Positions 1 to 11,366 of a stretch of DNA of 64,000 nt are shown one piece after another. The stretch lies in assembly GCA_021773235.1 (NCBI GenBank), contig JAJFKL010000018.1:62001-126000 (forward strand), given 5' to 3'. A program made the translations under genes and the position numbers. The notes below the pieces were generated by a model. The model was not told the origin of the DNA. It worked only from the letters and a program-made list of their open reading frames with translations, and did not search any database. The DNA comes from Gammaproteobacteria bacterium. GTDB lineage: Bacteria; Pseudomonadota; Gammaproteobacteria; Eutrophobiales; Eutrophobiaceae. The first letter of the stretch is position 1. The number at the start of each line of letters is the position of its first letter.

Positions 1-1662
<1,662 letters not shown>

Positions 1663-1835
1663 TTAGAGGGAGACGTATTGCTCGGTTTAATTAAACCGAT
1701 TTGTAGGGTAAAAAATAGCCTAAATAGCATCATATTCAGGGGAAATAATGCTAACAGAATCAGAGCTAAGACACCATCATAGAAATGCACTAATGACTAT
1801 TCAGAGCATTAAAATCTGGAAATCCTTAGTTCATT

Positions 1836-3551
1836 TTAATGACTAACAACCCGATAATGTTTTTCAATATCTTCCTGAGTAATAATGCCGTAAATACGGT
1901 CGGCGGATGCTCCTAACTTTCGGGTCACATACAAAGCTTCTGCATCGGTATCATTGATTTGCTGTTGAGCGTGCTGCAACGTGGACTCAAGACTCACCTT
2001 GGCTAATTGTCGACGCTTAGCAGGAATCTCCAGTAGTACAATTTCCTCATCATCCGTTTCTTCTATATGCCGAGCCAAATCGGTCGCTGGCATCAACTGG
2101 TTACCCTCTTCACGTCGAATTATTAACCAGTCTGGGGCTTCTTTTAAATGGTTAATCGCAACGTTTCGTTGTATCACCGCCTCGGTCATGACATATGCCT
2201 TATTTAGCACAGACTCGACACCTATTCGCCTTAGGGACTGAGCTACCGGATCATTACGATAATCAAGCCCAATCCCCTTGAATTGAGATAAAAAAATAGA
2301 GTCACTTTTAAATAGTTCACGTGCTGCCAAGTTTGCACTGACTATTACAAGCATGCCCGGGAAGATGATATTTTGGTTTCCAGTTAGCTCCAGTAAGGCC
2401 AATAAAGCGGCTAAAGGGGCCTGCAATGTTGCTCCCATCATGGCCCCCATACCGAGCATGGCATACAGACCGACTTCGGAAAAATTACCAGTGTACATTT
2501 CAACTAATTTACCCACTATGCCACCAGCCAAGGCACCAATAAAAATGGCTGGGCCAATCAATCCCGCAGGGATACTGAAGCCGACACATAACGCTGTTGC
2601 AAACAGTTTGGTAATGATTAATAAGAGTAATGCAACAATGCCAAGCTGGCCTAAGATCACTGCATCAACGGTGTCATAGCCTATCCCCATAATCTCCGGA
2701 CTCACTATAGCTATCACACCTACACCTACACCAGCCAACGTCATTCGCATCCATATATCGATTTTGAGACCCAATCTAGTAAACGCACGAGTAAGCCGGA
2801 TTAAACCAGCAGCAATAGCACCGATTAAAATACCCATTAAGACAATAATAGGTAATTCAAGAAAAGACTCGAGATTAACGGCTTGAACAGTGAAAATAGG
2901 TTCTGCATCGAACACCAATCGGCAAACGACCGTTGCGCTGACCGCCGATAAAATGACCGGCGTAAACCCAGTGATGGTGTATTCCATCAAGATCACTTCC
3001 ATCGCAAAGATCACCCCTGCAAGAGGTGTATTAAAGGATGCAGCGACAGCAGCGGCAGCGCCGCAGCCCACAAGCGTCCGAATACTATTGTTTGGCAGAT
3101 GTAGATACCGACCCAATAAACTGGCACTACCTGCGCCCAGATGAACACAGGGACCTTCACGACCGATAGATTGCCCTGAAACTATAGCAACTCCGGCACC
3201 GATGAACTGCAATACAAGATTCTTTAGCGGCAGATTGCCTTCATGGTAAGACAATCGTTCCAATACATGGATGACTCCGACACGGAGTGGTACTCGTGAA
3301 ACAAAGTTAAATAATAAACCTAAAAACAGCCCTCCCGCAGAAGCCATTAATAAGCGACTCTGCCAGGTAACGGCCTCGTAATTTTCAGGATCAGCGCCTG
3401 GCAAAAATGACATCTGAGTGTATTCAGTACTATAACGAAAAAGAATAATCACTAAGCCGACGACAATGCCTGTCACTAAGCCAAGTAATGAGAGTGCGAA
3501 TAGTGCTTGTTTCCCAGCCAGCAAGACACGGGTACGCACTAGATATTCCAT
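1836..3551 (-). CDS. ClC-family chloride channel/antiporter with C-terminal CBS pair
   Basis: Inner-membrane ClC-type anion channel or H+/anion antiporter of about 571 residues. It has ten or more hydrophobic helices to about residue 430, then a soluble tail resembling a CBS pair. The second selectivity motif GREGPCVH is intact (gating Glu about 133), and a GPAIFIG-like third motif is present. The first motif GSGIP is not recognisable; the equivalent stretch reads RVGVIH. At the proton-glutamate position I align AMEVIL, so the Glu may be shifted or missing. The track start is a TTG at 3554; I use the ATG at 3551. A strong GGAGGAG lies 18 nt upstream of that ATG, unusually far, but only 6 nt before an in-frame ATT. 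Substrate unknown. Confidence 0.88.
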   Translation of the reverse strand: MEYLVRTRVLLAGKQALFALSLLGLVTGIVVGLVIILFRYSTEYTQMSFLPGADPENYEAVTWQSRLLMASAGGLFLGLLFNFVSRVPLRVGVIHVLERLSYHEGNLPLKNLVLQFIGAGVAIVSGQSIGREGPCVHLGAGSASLLGRYLHLPNNSIRTLVGCGAAAAVAASFNTPLAGVIFAMEVILMEYTITGFTPVILSAVSATVVCRLVFDAEPIFTVQAVNLESFLELPIIVLMGILIGAIAAGLIRLTRAFTRLGLKIDIWMRMTLAGVGVGVIAIVSPEIMGIGYDTVDAVILGQLGIVALLLLIITKLFATALCVGFSIPAGLIGPAIFIGALAGGIVGKLVEMYTGNFSEVGLYAMLGMGAMMGATLQAPLAALLALLELTGNQNIIFPGMLVIVSANLAARELFKSDSIFLSQFKGIGLDYRNDPVAQSLRRIGVESVLNKAYVMTEAVIQRNVAINHLKEAPDWLIIRREEGNQLMPATDLARHIEETDDEEIVLLEIPAKRRQLAKVSLESTLQHAQQQINDTDAEALYVTRKLGASADRIYGIITQEDIEKHYRVVSH

Positions 3552-3765
3552 CAATACGTTAATTTTTTACTCCTCCATTAATGACTGAATTGTGAGCCAC
3601 TAACAAACCTTGAACAAATATACAAATTAGTGAATCACGCTATAACAGGCTAAAATACCCGGAAAAGTTCACAGCTATAAAAATCACAATAATAAGTGAA
3701 CATAACGGTTTCATCACATCTTTAATATAACTTTTTGTATTTTATACTTTTTTTGGGAGGGCGTA

Positions 3766-5439
3766 ATGTCTGATATTGAAATTGCTCAAAAGGCAAAAAT
3801 GAAACGTATTGTTGATCTGGCCGCGGATCAATATGGAATAGAAAGCGAACATCTCGAGCCTTATGGCCACTATAAAGCGAAATTATCACTAAACTATATA
3901 GACAGTCTTAAAGATAAAGAAGATGGCAAGCTCATCTTGGTTACGGCTGTCAGCCCGACGCCTGCTGGCGAAGGCAAAACAACAACAACAGTTGGTCTGG
4001 GCGATGCACTTAATCGCATTGGCAAAAAAGCCATTATGTGTCTCAGAGAGCCTTCTTTAGGCCCTTGCTTTGGTATGAAAGGTGGTGCGGCTGGTGGCGG
4101 TTATTCACAAGTCGTCCCAATGGAAGACATCAATCTGCATTTCACCGGTGATTTCCATGCTATTGGTGTTGCCCATGCCCTGCTCTCTGCAATGATCGAT
4201 AACCATATCAATCATGGCAATGAGCTTGGCATCGACCCACGACGAATCCAATGGAAACGTGTCGTCGATATGAATGATCGTGCTTTACGCAAGATAACAG
4301 TTGGCCAAGGCGGACCTGCGAATGGTTATCTACGTGAAGATGGTTTTGACATTGTCGTTGCCTCAGAAATCATGGCTATACTCTGTCTCGCTACTAGCCG
4401 TAAAGATTTAAAAGAACGTCTTGGTCGTATTCTTATTGGCTATAAACGTGATAATAAAACCGCAATCTACGCACGTGACCTGAATGCTCAAGGCTCTATG
4501 GCTGCACTGTTAAAAGATGCCATCAACCCCAATATGGTTCAAACCCTGGAAAATAATATCGCTATCATCCATGGTGGTCCGTTCGCTAATATCGCTCACG
4601 GTTGTAATACGGTTACCGCAACAAAGACCGGTCTAAAGCTGGCCGATTATGTTGTCACTGAAGGTGGTTTTGGTGCCGATTTAGGTGCTGAAAAATTTAT
4701 CGATATCAAGTCCCGTATGGCGGGTCTTAAACCTGCTGCCATTGTATTGGTTGCTACCATTCGTGCCATGAAATATCACGGTGGCGTAGCAAAGGCAGAT
4801 CTCAATAATGAAAACCTCGAAGCCCTTGATAAGGGTATGGTCAATATGGAACGCCATATTAAAAACATTAATGAAGTCTATGGTTTGCCATGTGTCATTT
4901 GTCTCAACCATTTCACTTTAGATACCGATGCAGAAGTGGATATGCTGATGAAGCGTTGTGAATCGCTAGGCGCAAAGGCCGTTGTCTCCAAGCACTGGGC
5001 CGATGGCGGCGCGGGTGCAGAAGATCTGGCTAATGCAGTAGTAGATATTGTTGATAACAATCCGGGTACACATAAATATGTTTATGAGGACAGTGCCTCT
5101 CTAGAAGAAAAGATCGAAGCTATATCAACCAAGGTTTATGGCGCAGGTTCTGTATCATTTGATCCTAAAGTGAAAAAACAGCTAGCGGACTGGAATGAAG
5201 AATATGGTTCTTACCCGGTTTGTATGGCCAAAACCCAAATGTCTTTCTCAACTGATCCAACAGCGATAGGCGCTCCAACAGGACATAATCTTCATGTCAC
5301 TGAAGTACGTCTGGCGAATGGTGCTGGTTTCGTCGTTGCCATCTGCGGCAATATGATGACCATGCCAGGACTACCAAAAGTACCTGCAGCTGAACGTATT
5401 GATATTGATGACAATGGTAATATCACTGGTTTATTTTAA
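3766..5439 (+). CDS. fhs: Formate-tetrahydrofolate ligase
   Basis: Fhs joins formate to tetrahydrofolate using ATP, giving 10-formyl-THF, a cytoplasmic entry point of C1 units into purine and serine synthesis. The 557-residue length is normal for the family. Visible motifs are the P-loop [14 protein letters not shown] near residue 65, [15 protein letters not shown] and the second signature [12 protein letters not shown]. The start follows a good GGGAGGG ribosome-binding site. It is transcribed divergently from the ClC gene, with about 210 bp between them. Together with mtdB at 51.3 kb it points to active C1 metabolism. No neighbouring folD or purU is present, so it is probably a single-gene unit. 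Confidence 0.97.
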   Translation: MSDIEIAQKAKMKRIVDLAADQYGIESEHLEPYGHYKAKLSLNYIDSLKDKEDGKLILVTAVSPTPAGEGKTTTTVGLGDALNRIGKKAIMCLREPSLGPCFGMKGGAAGGGYSQVVPMEDINLHFTGDFHAIGVAHALLSAMIDNHINHGNELGIDPRRIQWKRVVDMNDRALRKITVGQGGPANGYLREDGFDIVVASEIMAILCLATSRKDLKERLGRILIGYKRDNKTAIYARDLNAQGSMAALLKDAINPNMVQTLENNIAIIHGGPFANIAHGCNTVTATKTGLKLADYVVTEGGFGADLGAEKFIDIKSRMAGLKPAAIVLVATIRAMKYHGGVAKADLNNENLEALDKGMVNMERHIKNINEVYGLPCVICLNHFTLDTDAEVDMLMKRCESLGAKAVVSKHWADGGAGAEDLANAVVDIVDNNPGTHKYVYEDSASLEEKIEAISTKVYGAGSVSFDPKVKKQLADWNEEYGSYPVCMAKTQMSFSTDPTAIGAPTGHNLHVTEVRLANGAGFVVAICGNMMTMPGLPKVPAAERIDIDDNGNITGLF

Positions 5440-5462
5440 TAAACTTTAAAAAGCTAAAAATT

Positions 5463-5519
5463 GCCACAAAGGACTCAGAGTTCACAGAGAAAAAACATCT
5501 TCTCTGTGTGCTCTGTGGC
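5463..5519. repeat. Imperfect inverted repeat (GCCACA...CACAGAGAA / TTCTCTGTG...TGTGGC)
   Basis: Between fhs and ycgL. The inner stem is CACAGAGAA (5483-5491) with TTCTCTGTG (5500-5508); the outer stem is GCCACA (5463-5468) with TGTGGC (5514-5519). It resembles short dispersed intergenic repeats of the CACAGAG type that I recall from many environmental bacteria, and could also end the fhs transcript. No second copy was noticed in this window. Confidence 0.6.
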
Positions 5520-5560
5520 TAATATAAAATAATTTCCACTGCAAACTTCATTTTAAATTC

Positions 5561-5830
5561 ATGAAACAAATCAACTGCAAAGTTTATCGTTGCTCTAAAC
5601 AAGATGAAATGTATCTTTATATACATGAAGATAAAACAGTTGAAGATTTACCTGAAGAGCTTATCAAGATCGTAAAAGAACTAACTCATGTAATGGATCT
5701 GGAACTATCTCCTGAAAGAATACTTGCTAGAGAAGATGTATTGCTGGTGATGAAAAATATTGATGAAAAAGGCTTTCACTTGCAAATGCCACCGGATCCA
5801 TTAAAACCCATTTTGCATTACGGAGATTAA
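5561..5830 (+). CDS. YcgL domain protein
   Basis: Small cytoplasmic protein of 89 residues. It matches the YcgL family by its N-terminal CKVYRCSKQDEMYLYI, the alternating charged middle and the C-terminal GFHLQMPPDP; E. coli YcgL shows VYRSSKRDQTYLYV and YLQLPPPP at the same places. The molecular role is unknown. In other gammaproteobacteria ycgL often sits near rnd or minC, which is not the case here. Its stop overlaps the stop of the convergent MFS gene by 4 nt. It may be transcribed with fhs, although a hairpin repeat separates them. Confidence 0.88.
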   Translation: MKQINCKVYRCSKQDEMYLYIHEDKTVEDLPEELIKIVKELTHVMDLELSPERILAREDVLLVMKNIDEKGFHLQMPPDPLKPILHYGD

Positions 5831-7215
5831 ATCGTTCTCATCTTCCCTCTTGCAATGGAAAAGTAAAGTCCAGGGACACACAGCATCGCTGCAATAGTAA
5901 AAGTCAATCGTATCGCCTTTCCCAATGAATCATAAGTTGATGGTTCTATCTCAACAGTTCCAATAACAATTACAAAGATCAACGTTACCAAAACCATGCT
6001 GCTCATTTGCCCAACAATTCGCATAGTTGCCATAACCCCATTCGCACTACCATAAGAACGTTTCTCTACTGAACTCATAATTGCATTCACATTTGGTGAC
6101 GAGAACAGGCTAAAGCCTAACCCTGTTGTTACTAGCGCAAATATCAAGTAAACCAATGTTGACTCAACCTGTAGGTTTGAAAGTAATATCAACCCACAAG
6201 CACTAATAGCCATACCTATTGTGGCAAGGTGCTTAGGCTCAAACCGATCAGACAACCTTCCAGCTAATGGCGAGAAAACCGCCATTGTTAACGGTTGGCA
6301 CATCATAATCATACCGGCTGTTGTAGCAGATAATTGCTTTAAATATTGTAAATATAGGCTAACTTGCACCACATTAGCAAAGGTCGCGGTATAAATTATT
6401 AATGATGCAAGGCAAGAGAATGTGAAGACACGATTTGTAAAGAACAAGCTCACATCAAATATCGGATGCTTATGCACACGCTCAAATAAAAAGAAGAATA
6501 TAAATCCAAACACAGCAATAGTAAGAAAAATGAAACTGGTATATGCCGGTAAAAAGGAAACGCCTATACAAATCATTAGTATCGATAACGCATATAAAAG
6601 CGCACCAAACAAATCAAAACTACCACGTTCATCCGCCGACCAGTCACCTTTAACAAAAAACAACCCGACACACAGAACTATAATAGCCAATGGAATATGC
6701 ACCATAAAACTTGCACGCCAACCGAAACTATCAATGACATACCCACCTATTAATGGTCCAATTGTTAGCCCGAGATAGATTGTGGATACGGTTAAACCAA
6801 TCGCTTGACCGCGTTTGGCTGGTGGAAATACGGAGGAAACAATAGCGACTTGAGTCGCATAAAGCATTGCAGCACTAACGCCCTGTAAAAATCGTGCTGA
6901 AATTAACATTGTGCCATTGACCGCGAAGGCTGCGATTAACGAGGTAACGATGACGCTCGCTGTACCCAGTAGAAAAATTCGTTTCCGCCCTACCATATCG
7001 GCAATGCGCCCGAATATTAAAACAAACATCGCACTCGCCATCAGATAGGCCATGGGTACCCAACTTAACAATACCGCATTCATTGATAAATCAGAGGCAA
7101 TGGCTGGTAATGCCACATTAACAGCAGATAACATCAGCGGTGTTGTAAACGCATTTAGCAATACCATTATTAAAGTAATGCGTTGTAAGAAATGTTCTGG
7201 TTGTGTGTCTTTCAC
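5827..7215 (-). CDS. MFS drug-resistance transporter, DHA2 (EmrB/QacA-like)
   Basis: Inner-membrane carrier of 462 residues with about 14 hydrophobic helices, as expected of the 14-TM DHA2 family of proton-driven multidrug exporters. GRIADMVGRKRIFLLG around residue 70 is the loop 2-3 motif A, and GPLIGGYVIDSFGWRASF is the antiporter motif C region. The start at 7215 is GTG with a weak ribosome-binding site. It follows the hydrolase gene on the same strand by 30 nt, so the two may be co-transcribed. No MFP/HlyD partner adjoins, which argues against a tripartite Emr pump. Substrate unknown. Confidence 0.9.
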   Translation of the reverse strand: MKDTQPEHFLQRITLIMVLLNAFTTPLMLSAVNVALPAIASDLSMNAVLLSWVPMAYLMASAMFVLIFGRIADMVGRKRIFLLGTASVIVTSLIAAFAVNGTMLISARFLQGVSAAMLYATQVAIVSSVFPPAKRGQAIGLTVSTIYLGLTIGPLIGGYVIDSFGWRASFMVHIPLAIIVLCVGLFFVKGDWSADERGSFDLFGALLYALSILMICIGVSFLPAYTSFIFLTIAVFGFIFFFLFERVHKHPIFDVSLFFTNRVFTFSCLASLIIYTATFANVVQVSLYLQYLKQLSATTAGMIMMCQPLTMAVFSPLAGRLSDRFEPKHLATIGMAISACGLILLSNLQVESTLVYLIFALVTTGLGFSLFSSPNVNAIMSSVEKRSYGSANGVMATMRIVGQMSSMVLVTLIFVIVIGTVEIEPSTYDSLGKAIRLTFTIAAMLCVPGLYFSIARGKMRTI

Positions 7216-7245
7216 TTTTAGATCAATTTTTTTAAATGCATCAAG

Positions 7246-8085
7246 TTATTGATTTATACTCGTAGTGTTTAGCAATTCTGGCCAAGCATCCTCCCAACAA
7301 CATGAATGATTAAAGTTCTTTATAACATTTATCGTTATATTATCTTTAAATTGCATTTTTGATAAATAATGTTCAATAACAGATTCAGGTACAACTTTAT
7401 CTCTCGCACCAACAAAATGATTTTGTTCTATTTTTGACAAAGCATCGCCATATTTCACCGGGTGTAATGAACCTGTCAATGGACTGATACCATGCAATTC
7501 AGTCCAGAATTTATGATCCAGATTACTGGCAATAGTAATAAGAGAAGAGACATCATTACGTCTAGCAGCAATAAGTGCAGCAATTGTACCGCCGCCGGAG
7601 TAACCTACCAAGGTTAAACTTTTAGTCGAAGACATTCCCGCAGCCCGATTAATAGCTTGATTAATGGACGAGATGACTTCTTCAGAATAGCGATGCGATG
7701 ACCAGAATTTATTAGAACAATCTTTCAGGAGTTCTACTTCCAGATACATACATGGCCTTGCAATATATATTATTGAATCAGAACTATCTTTTGCAGCTAA
7801 TTTTAAAGCCAGCGGATTTTTAGGTGTGGGATTTTTCGAAAGTCGATATTTTCTATCCCAGGCACTTCCATCACCTTCTATATAAACCAACAAGTCCTTA
7901 CCTTCGATACCCAGTCCACGGTGAAAAGTTGTCAGTAAAAAATCACTTGTGGGTATTCTGTCTAATTTTAAACCTACTTGTTTGGTAATGGTGTGAATGA
8001 CTTCATATCGTTCGTTTATTGTGTGGGTATTGATACAACCGACCAGACATGAAAACAACGTGAGCGTAAATAATACTTTGTACAC
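7246..8085 (-). CDS. Putative lipoprotein with alpha/beta-hydrolase fold
   Basis: A 279-residue protein with a hydrophobic N-terminus ending in the lipobox LVGC (Cys17), so probably membrane-anchored in the periplasm. GYSGGGTIAALIAARR near residue 160 is the nucleophile elbow of an alpha/beta hydrolase, and FNHSCCW near the C-terminus would supply the catalytic His. The acid residue is probably the Asp in VGARDKVVPE. It contains several Cys residues that could form disulfides. The substrate cannot be predicted. It lies just upstream of the MFS exporter on the same strand. Confidence 0.75.
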   Translation of the reverse strand: MYKVLFTLTLFSCLVGCINTHTINERYEVIHTITKQVGLKLDRIPTSDFLLTTFHRGLGIEGKDLLVYIEGDGSAWDRKYRLSKNPTPKNPLALKLAAKDSSDSIIYIARPCMYLEVELLKDCSNKFWSSHRYSEEVISSINQAINRAAGMSSTKSLTLVGYSGGGTIAALIAARRNDVSSLITIASNLDHKFWTELHGISPLTGSLHPVKYGDALSKIEQNHFVGARDKVVPESVIEHYLSKMQFKDNITINVIKNFNHSCCWEDAWPELLNTTSINQ

Positions 8086-8185
8086 AGTTAAATAAAATAA
8101 CCCTTATATAAAAACATAAAGATTAAGGGTATATGGATGAAGAATGTACTAACACGATCCACCCCTATAGCTACAGCTCATATAG

Positions 8186-9622
8186 TTAAAAGTCAGCTCT
8201 CACAGTCAGACTAATTCTATCTTCATCAAAGTTATCTCGGTCAAAACGTTTACTATATTCAACATTACCGCTAATACCATTTTTATTAAAATACCTGATG
8301 CCAGTCGTTAACAGAATATCATCGTTATCGTTAGTCGGTTGAGGGCCTGTTGTTACTGATATCTTTCTAAATGAAATATCCCTTTGATAAGACAAATTCA
8401 GAAATGGCTCATAATTGTCAAAACTGTATGCCACATCGCCAGCAATGCTCGCTGTCGTTACCTTCGTTCTACTTTCACTAACAACAGTACCATTGCTCTC
8501 TGTAAAACCATCTATAGAGCTACTGGCATACGACCAGCCAATACGGCTACCTAATATCCAGTTATTGTAAAAAGCTATGCCGTTCAGATTAAGAGCACTA
8601 AACCACCGATCGGCATGTGGCGTACTCGTAACCTGAGTTGTTGTTCCCGTTACGGTACGAAATTGATCGTAATCGACTCTTGAATAGCCCACATTAAAAT
8701 CAAGACTAAACGAATCCGTCAATAATGCGCCAAAATAGGGGGCAACCGTGAAGCTATCTGTGTCCTGATTACCACCATTAAAAGTAGTATCGATATCACC
8801 CTTGTCATAACCAAAAGCGACACCTAAAATCGAATCGCCCCAAAAGCTAAAATCAATCCCTCCAAGAAAACTATGATTACTGCCATCAAAGGCAGTACTA
8901 CTTAGATCATTCTCATAATCCGTATAACTGTAATTTCCCCAGACACCGTAAGCAATGGCAGAACCATCACCAGCATTTAGACCCGTTGTCCCACCTATTG
9001 TAAATTGATTGTCTGTAACACGAGGTCCTCCGGAAAACCCTATACCAGCCAAGGCGCCACCAATATGGTTGCTGATACCTGAAATCGTACCTTGCATCTG
9101 AATATTGAATAAGACGGCATCGGTTACTGAGCTACTGGGAGTAACATCAGGTGTAATAACCGTGCTGCTATTTCGTGATATGGAGCCATTGCCTGAATAA
9201 ATACAGCCATCACCTCCGGAATTCATACCAGAAAAACTAAATGAGATTGTATTTCCACTTAACGTACCATTTACAACTGTTGTGTCTGTACCACCACCGT
9301 CGGTATGAGTAACCGTAAATGAGATTGTACTTTCAGAGAGAAAGGTGCCCGTTCCTAAATCTATATCAGTCGTTCCATCGCTTTCGGTAACTGTAACAGA
9401 GACATCAAAATGCCCTGCGCTCTGATTACTGAAGACAACACTTAATTGATCAGTAAATGAGCCATCTAATGAAGCCGGTGTACAACTGCTATCAACACCT
9501 GTGGCACTACCAGCCCAGGTTCCAACAATATCCGGATATGTCGCATGAACTAATGGGCTTACAATAGAGGCACCCAAAAATAATGTGATTAATACAAAAA
9601 CTCTTTGACCATGAAAAATCAT
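8186..9622 (-). CDS. Outer-membrane autotransporter-type beta-barrel protein
   Basis: A 478-residue exported protein. It has a signal peptide ending near SPLVHA, a Gly/Ser/Thr-rich beta passenger (about 28-170) with NGTLSGNTISFSFSG-like strands, and a C-terminal barrel of about 250 residues with alternating aromatic strands. The terminal residue is Phe in LTVRADF, the recognition signal of the BAM complex. GVWGNYSYTDY and GVAFGYDKGDID match the autotransporter barrel style. It is divergent from the FecR-domain gene, about 160 bp apart. The passenger is short, so it may be a surface sensor or adhesin rather than a secreted enzyme. Confidence 0.8.
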   Translation of the reverse strand: MIFHGQRVFVLITLFLGASIVSPLVHATYPDIVGTWAGSATGVDSSCTPASLDGSFTDQLSVVFSNQSAGHFDVSVTVTESDGTTDIDLGTGTFLSESTISFTVTHTDGGGTDTTVVNGTLSGNTISFSFSGMNSGGDGCIYSGNGSISRNSSTVITPDVTPSSSVTDAVLFNIQMQGTISGISNHIGGALAGIGFSGGPRVTDNQFTIGGTTGLNAGDGSAIAYGVWGNYSYTDYENDLSSTAFDGSNHSFLGGIDFSFWGDSILGVAFGYDKGDIDTTFNGGNQDTDSFTVAPYFGALLTDSFSLDFNVGYSRVDYDQFRTVTGTTTQVTSTPHADRWFSALNLNGIAFYNNWILGSRIGWSYASSSIDGFTESNGTVVSESRTKVTTASIAGDVAYSFDNYEPFLNLSYQRDISFRKISVTTGPQPTNDNDDILLTTGIRYFNKNGISGNVEYSKRFDRDNFDEDRISLTVRADF

Positions 9623-9779
9623 GTGAAATGCTTTCCTGAATACATATATAAAGTCATAATATGTTACTCTTTTCGATTTCTAAAAGGAACTAATTACATA
9701 AATGGGTTACTCAAAAGAATCAGGTTTTATATAAATCTGTTGCTAGCAATGTGCATTAGCTATTGAGCCATATGTTAAT

Positions 9780-10481
9780 ATGAGACTATTCATGAAAAAA
9801 CAACGATATTATTCCTTTATATTCCACCTCTCATTGTGCCTGCTATTTTTCTCGCAAAATACCATTGCCAATACAGAAATAGGGCTTGTCAAAGAACTAT
9901 CCGGGACTGCATTTGCCAAAATCCCTGCTGAGGACAAGAGACAGTTAAGTACAGGGGACCAGATCTACCAGAACGATACCATTACGACAGAAGCAAAATC
10001 ATCGATCACCCTTAAATTGAAGGATGATTCACTATTTGAACTCGGTGAAAATGCCAAATTACTGACAAGCAAATTCGTTTATAAGCAAGGTGTTGAAAAA
10101 GATTCTGTCTCGGTTAAAATTTTGAAGGGAACATTCAGGTTCGTATCTGGACTTATTGCTAAGATCAAACCTGAATCTATGGAAGTAAAGACCTCAGTTG
10201 CAACAATCGGTATTCGCGGAACAAATGTTGTCGGTGAAGCAAATGCCACATCAGCAACCATTATCCTCATGGAACCAGAAGACACCTCCCGTAAAACTGC
10301 GATTGTCGTATCAAACAATTATGGAACCGTTACGGTTGATGAACCTGGTTATGGTACAGAAGTACCAGATGAGTTTAGCCCTCCATCTCCACCACGACGC
10401 ATGCGCTTACAAACCATCAATAATTTAACGCGCTCCATTCAATCTTCACAAAGAGTAAATGTGCCTCGACCACGCTTTTAG
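9780..10481 (+). CDS. Exported FecR-domain protein
   Basis: A 233-residue protein with a signal peptide (cleavage probably after NTIANT) and a FecR-like beta domain. STGDQIYQNDTI and the run through LKLKDDSLFELGENAKLL to VATIGIRGTNVVGE are the typical core of stand-alone periplasmic FecR proteins. The Pro/Arg-rich tail is disordered. No ECF sigma factor or TonB receptor is nearby, so it is not a classical iron-signalling regulator. Two in-frame ATGs (9780 and 9792) are possible; the second gives MKKQRYYS, a better signal-peptide start. The divergent beta-barrel gene is a possible partner. Confidence 0.85.
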   Translation: MRLFMKKQRYYSFIFHLSLCLLFFSQNTIANTEIGLVKELSGTAFAKIPAEDKRQLSTGDQIYQNDTITTEAKSSITLKLKDDSLFELGENAKLLTSKFVYKQGVEKDSVSVKILKGTFRFVSGLIAKIKPESMEVKTSVATIGIRGTNVVGEANATSATIILMEPEDTSRKTAIVVSNNYGTVTVDEPGYGTEVPDEFSPPSPPRRMRLQTINNLTRSIQSSQRVNVPRPRF

Positions 10482-10504
10482 TTCATATATTGAGAAATAA
10501 GCTG

Positions 10505-10530
10505 AGATTATTTCAAGCATGAAATAATCT
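10505..10530. terminator. Hairpin between convergent genes
   Basis: AGATTATTTCA (10505-10515), loop AGCA, TGAAATAATCT (10520-10530): a perfect 11-bp AT-rich stem between the stops of the FecR gene and the DUF1223 gene. The U-tract is weak on both sides, so bidirectional termination is likely but not certain. Confidence 0.55.
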
Positions 10531-10592
10531 TAATATCGGAATTGGTTGTCATTGGACTGCTAATTACTTAATTAGAAACTGCAACAATTAAC

Positions 10593-11339
10593 CTAATTTT
10601 CCAACCATCCACCCGCAGCCTGAATCGGTGTCATATCATTTTCTTTATTAACCCATGCTGACACTGCCATTCTTGGAGCTGTTTCAATAATATCAGGCAA
10701 CTCCGTCATCACCGAGTAGGTAGCGTTATCCTTATATAAAGGAATCGACTTATAACCTAATACAGTAAAATCATGTTTGAGTTCTTTATTATTATTTTCT
10801 CCTGCTTTCACGTCCGTTTTTATATCAAACCCCAGCACAACAACATTCAATATTAGTGTTTTATCTGTCAGAGCTTCTGTCGGGTTAAATACAGCAGCTA
10901 ATTCCATATCAGAAATCTTAAGACTCAACGGGCCTACTTTTTTATCTGTCTCGGTCGATAATGTTCTTACACCAAAAAATGAACGCCACTCTTCTCCATT
11001 CAATAAAAAACCCGGGGTATAAACTGTCTTTAAATTATTAGAACGGGCATAGCGACGTTGTCGCGCTGAGTATTCTGGAGAAGAAAACCGATCTGCCCAA
11101 CCAATATAATTCCAGTAATCAACATGAAAACCTACGGGAACCAGTGAGTGCCATAGACCTGGATGTGACTTGAGTTTACTAATCCATTTATCAGCAGGCG
11201 GACAACTACTACAACCTTCAGAAGTATAAAGCTCTAATAAACTAACGCGGGTATTGGGACTTGAGATAACGATTTCAGCCGACAATGACACGCTTGCCAT
11301 CATCAAAAACAATATTAATAAAAACATGTATTTATGCAT
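10593..11339 (-). CDS. DUF1223 family secreted thioredoxin-like protein
   Basis: A 248-residue protein with an N-terminal signal peptide (cleavage near SLSA). The DUF1223 hallmark LLELYTSEGCSSCPPADKW carries a CxxC pair at the position of the thioredoxin active site, followed by GFHVDYWNYIGWADRFS and YTPGFLLNGEEWR. The biochemical role is unknown; the family is periplasmic and thought to be thioredoxin-like. It is followed after 27 bp of spacing by its same-strand upstream neighbour, an MFS gene, so the two could form a unit. Confidence 0.88.
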   Translation of the reverse strand: MHKYMFLLILFLMMASVSLSAEIVISSPNTRVSLLELYTSEGCSSCPPADKWISKLKSHPGLWHSLVPVGFHVDYWNYIGWADRFSSPEYSARQRRYARSNNLKTVYTPGFLLNGEEWRSFFGVRTLSTETDKKVGPLSLKISDMELAAVFNPTEALTDKTLILNVVVLGFDIKTDVKAGENNNKELKHDFTVLGYKSIPLYKDNATYSVMTELPDIIETAPRMAVSAWVNKENDMTPIQAAGGWLEN

Positions 11340-11366
11340 ATATAGAACTCGTTATTTCATCTAACA

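Noticed and set aside
2353-2679. Plus-strand 108-aa ORF inside the ClC gene
   Set aside because: Antisense shadow of conserved membrane helices; no start signal.
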